Assembly (NCBI GenBank): GCA_900766635.1
Contig: CAAFWA010000005.1
Span: forward strand, 1-6,861
Length of the DNA stretch: 6,861 nucleotides
DNA from: an uncultured Acinetobacter sp.
GTDB taxonomy: Bacteria > Pseudomonadota > Gammaproteobacteria > Pseudomonadales > Moraxellaceae
Direction: 5' to 3'
Shown one piece after another: positions 6,415 to 6,861 of this stretch (within the stretch, counting starts at the first letter, position 1; each line of letters starts with the position of its first letter). The notes beneath the pieces were generated by a model that saw only the letters and a program-made list of their open reading frames with translations, had not been told where the DNA came from and did not search any database. The position numbers were made by a program, and so were the translations under genes.

Positions 6415-6418
6415 GGAG
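6415..6418 (+). promoter_or_regulatory. Ribosome binding site that sets the start of the unknown gene
   Basis: GGAG lies nine bases before the ATG at 6428. The in-frame alternatives, GTG at 6374 and ATG at 6404, have no purine-rich site in front of them, so 6428 is preferred. Confidence 0.6.
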
Positions 6419-6427
6419 ACGATCAGG

Positions 6428-6835
6428 ATGCAAACCCTCAGTATTGCTCATATCTTTACTCATTTTGATGAGTATCAAGCTCAATATCTCAATATTTTAC
6501 AAGACCCAGCGCAATATGATTGTCCTATTGCCGACGCTACCTTACACGTTTGGCCATTTGCAGCAAAGCAGTTGTGTTTAGGCGAATTTTTACAACTGTG
6601 TTTGAGTCAAAAATGGGCGCTACACGATCATCACGCATTGTTTGATCTGCAGCCGCTTTTCAAGCGTGATGTAGCTGAAGCACCTGAGTTATATCTTTAT
6701 CAAGTACAAGGCAATGCCCTGACAGGTCAAGCGCACGCTTTAGCATGGTCGGTGGGTGAGCAAAAAACGGTATCCGTAGAGCTTCATCAGCTTTGGCAAT
6801 ATTATAGTGCCTATAAAACTTTAGCCCCTTGTTAA
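6428..6835 (+). CDS. Hypothetical protein, 135 residues, function unknown
   Basis: I do not recognise this protein. From the ATG at 6428 it has 135 residues, is soluble, and shows no signal peptide or membrane segment. It is rich in aromatic residues, Gln, Leu and His. Visible stretches are 'THFDEYQAQYLNIL' near the N-terminus, 'ATLHVWPF' at 37-44, 'HDHHALFDLQPLFKRD' at 66-81, a likely beta region 'LYLYQVQGNALTGQAHALAW' at 88-107, and 'LWQYYSAYKT' near the end. There are four cysteines (32, 50, 58, 135), not spaced like a usual metal site. Codon use looks like that of the neighbours and the reading frame is long, so it is probably a real gene. Two in-frame upstream starts (6374, 6404) would add 18 or 8 residues but lack a ribosome binding site. 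It is separated from the miaE run by terminators and a tRNA, so it has its own promoter or is the first gene of another unit. Confidence 0.75.
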   Translation: MQTLSIAHIFTHFDEYQAQYLNILQDPAQYDCPIADATLHVWPFAAKQLCLGEFLQLCLSQKWALHDHHALFDLQPLFKRDVAEAPELYLYQVQGNALTGQAHALAWSVGEQKTVSVELHQLWQYYSAYKTLAPC

Positions 6836-6861
6836 ATGACCTTAACGCTCATAGAGGTGTA
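6836..6861 (+). other. Window end: possible start of another gene
   Basis: An ATG at 6836 directly follows the stop of the unknown gene and stays open to the window end (MTLTLIEV). It has no ribosome binding site in front of it. Alternatively, AGAGGTG at 6852-6858 could be the ribosome binding site of a gene beginning just beyond the window. The sequence is too short to decide. Confidence 0.2.

Noticed and set aside
1..6861. CRISPR array, insertion sequence, defence or toxin-antitoxin system
   Set aside because: I found no regularly spaced repeats, transposase motifs, terminal inverted repeats of an element, or paired small genes of that type. Almost every gene is a known housekeeping family.

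Overview
The window looks like a chromosomal housekeeping segment of an Acinetobacter-type gammaproteobacterium (Moraxellaceae). Three things point there: the AT-rich codon usage, proteins that closely resemble Acinetobacter LepB, Rnc, Era and RecO as I remember them, and the gene order lepA-lepB-DUF4845-rnc-era-recO-pdxJ. That order is shared in part with Pseudomonas. I see no mobile element, CRISPR array, toxin or defence gene, and no previously undescribed multi-gene system.

Positions 1-6015 hold nine genes, all on the + strand, with gaps of 27 bases or less, one overlap, and no terminator between them. They read as one transcription unit or a set of coupled ones. In order they are the 3' end of lepA (elongation factor 4), lepB (signal peptidase I), a small DUF4845 membrane protein, rnc (RNase III), era (ribosome-assembly GTPase), a small lipoprotein, recO (recombination mediator), pdxJ (pyridoxine phosphate synthase) and miaE (tRNA hydroxylase). 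The themes are translation and ribosome maturation (lepA, rnc, era, miaE), the cell envelope (lepB, DUF4845, lipoprotein), DNA repair (recO) and vitamin B6 synthesis (pdxJ).

Positions 6016-6113 hold two hairpin terminators, back to back, separating miaE from a convergent tRNA-Asn(GTT) gene on the - strand (6114-6189). The tRNA has a near-consensus sigma-70 promoter just upstream of it.

Positions 6190-6427 form a divergent intergenic region with two inverted repeats and one possible + strand promoter. It leads into a 135-residue protein of unknown function (6428-6835). The last 26 bases may contain the start of another gene. The most interesting parts are the small acidic-tailed lipoprotein between era and recO, the unknown protein with its palindromic leader, and the likely TTG start of rnc inside the preceding gene.
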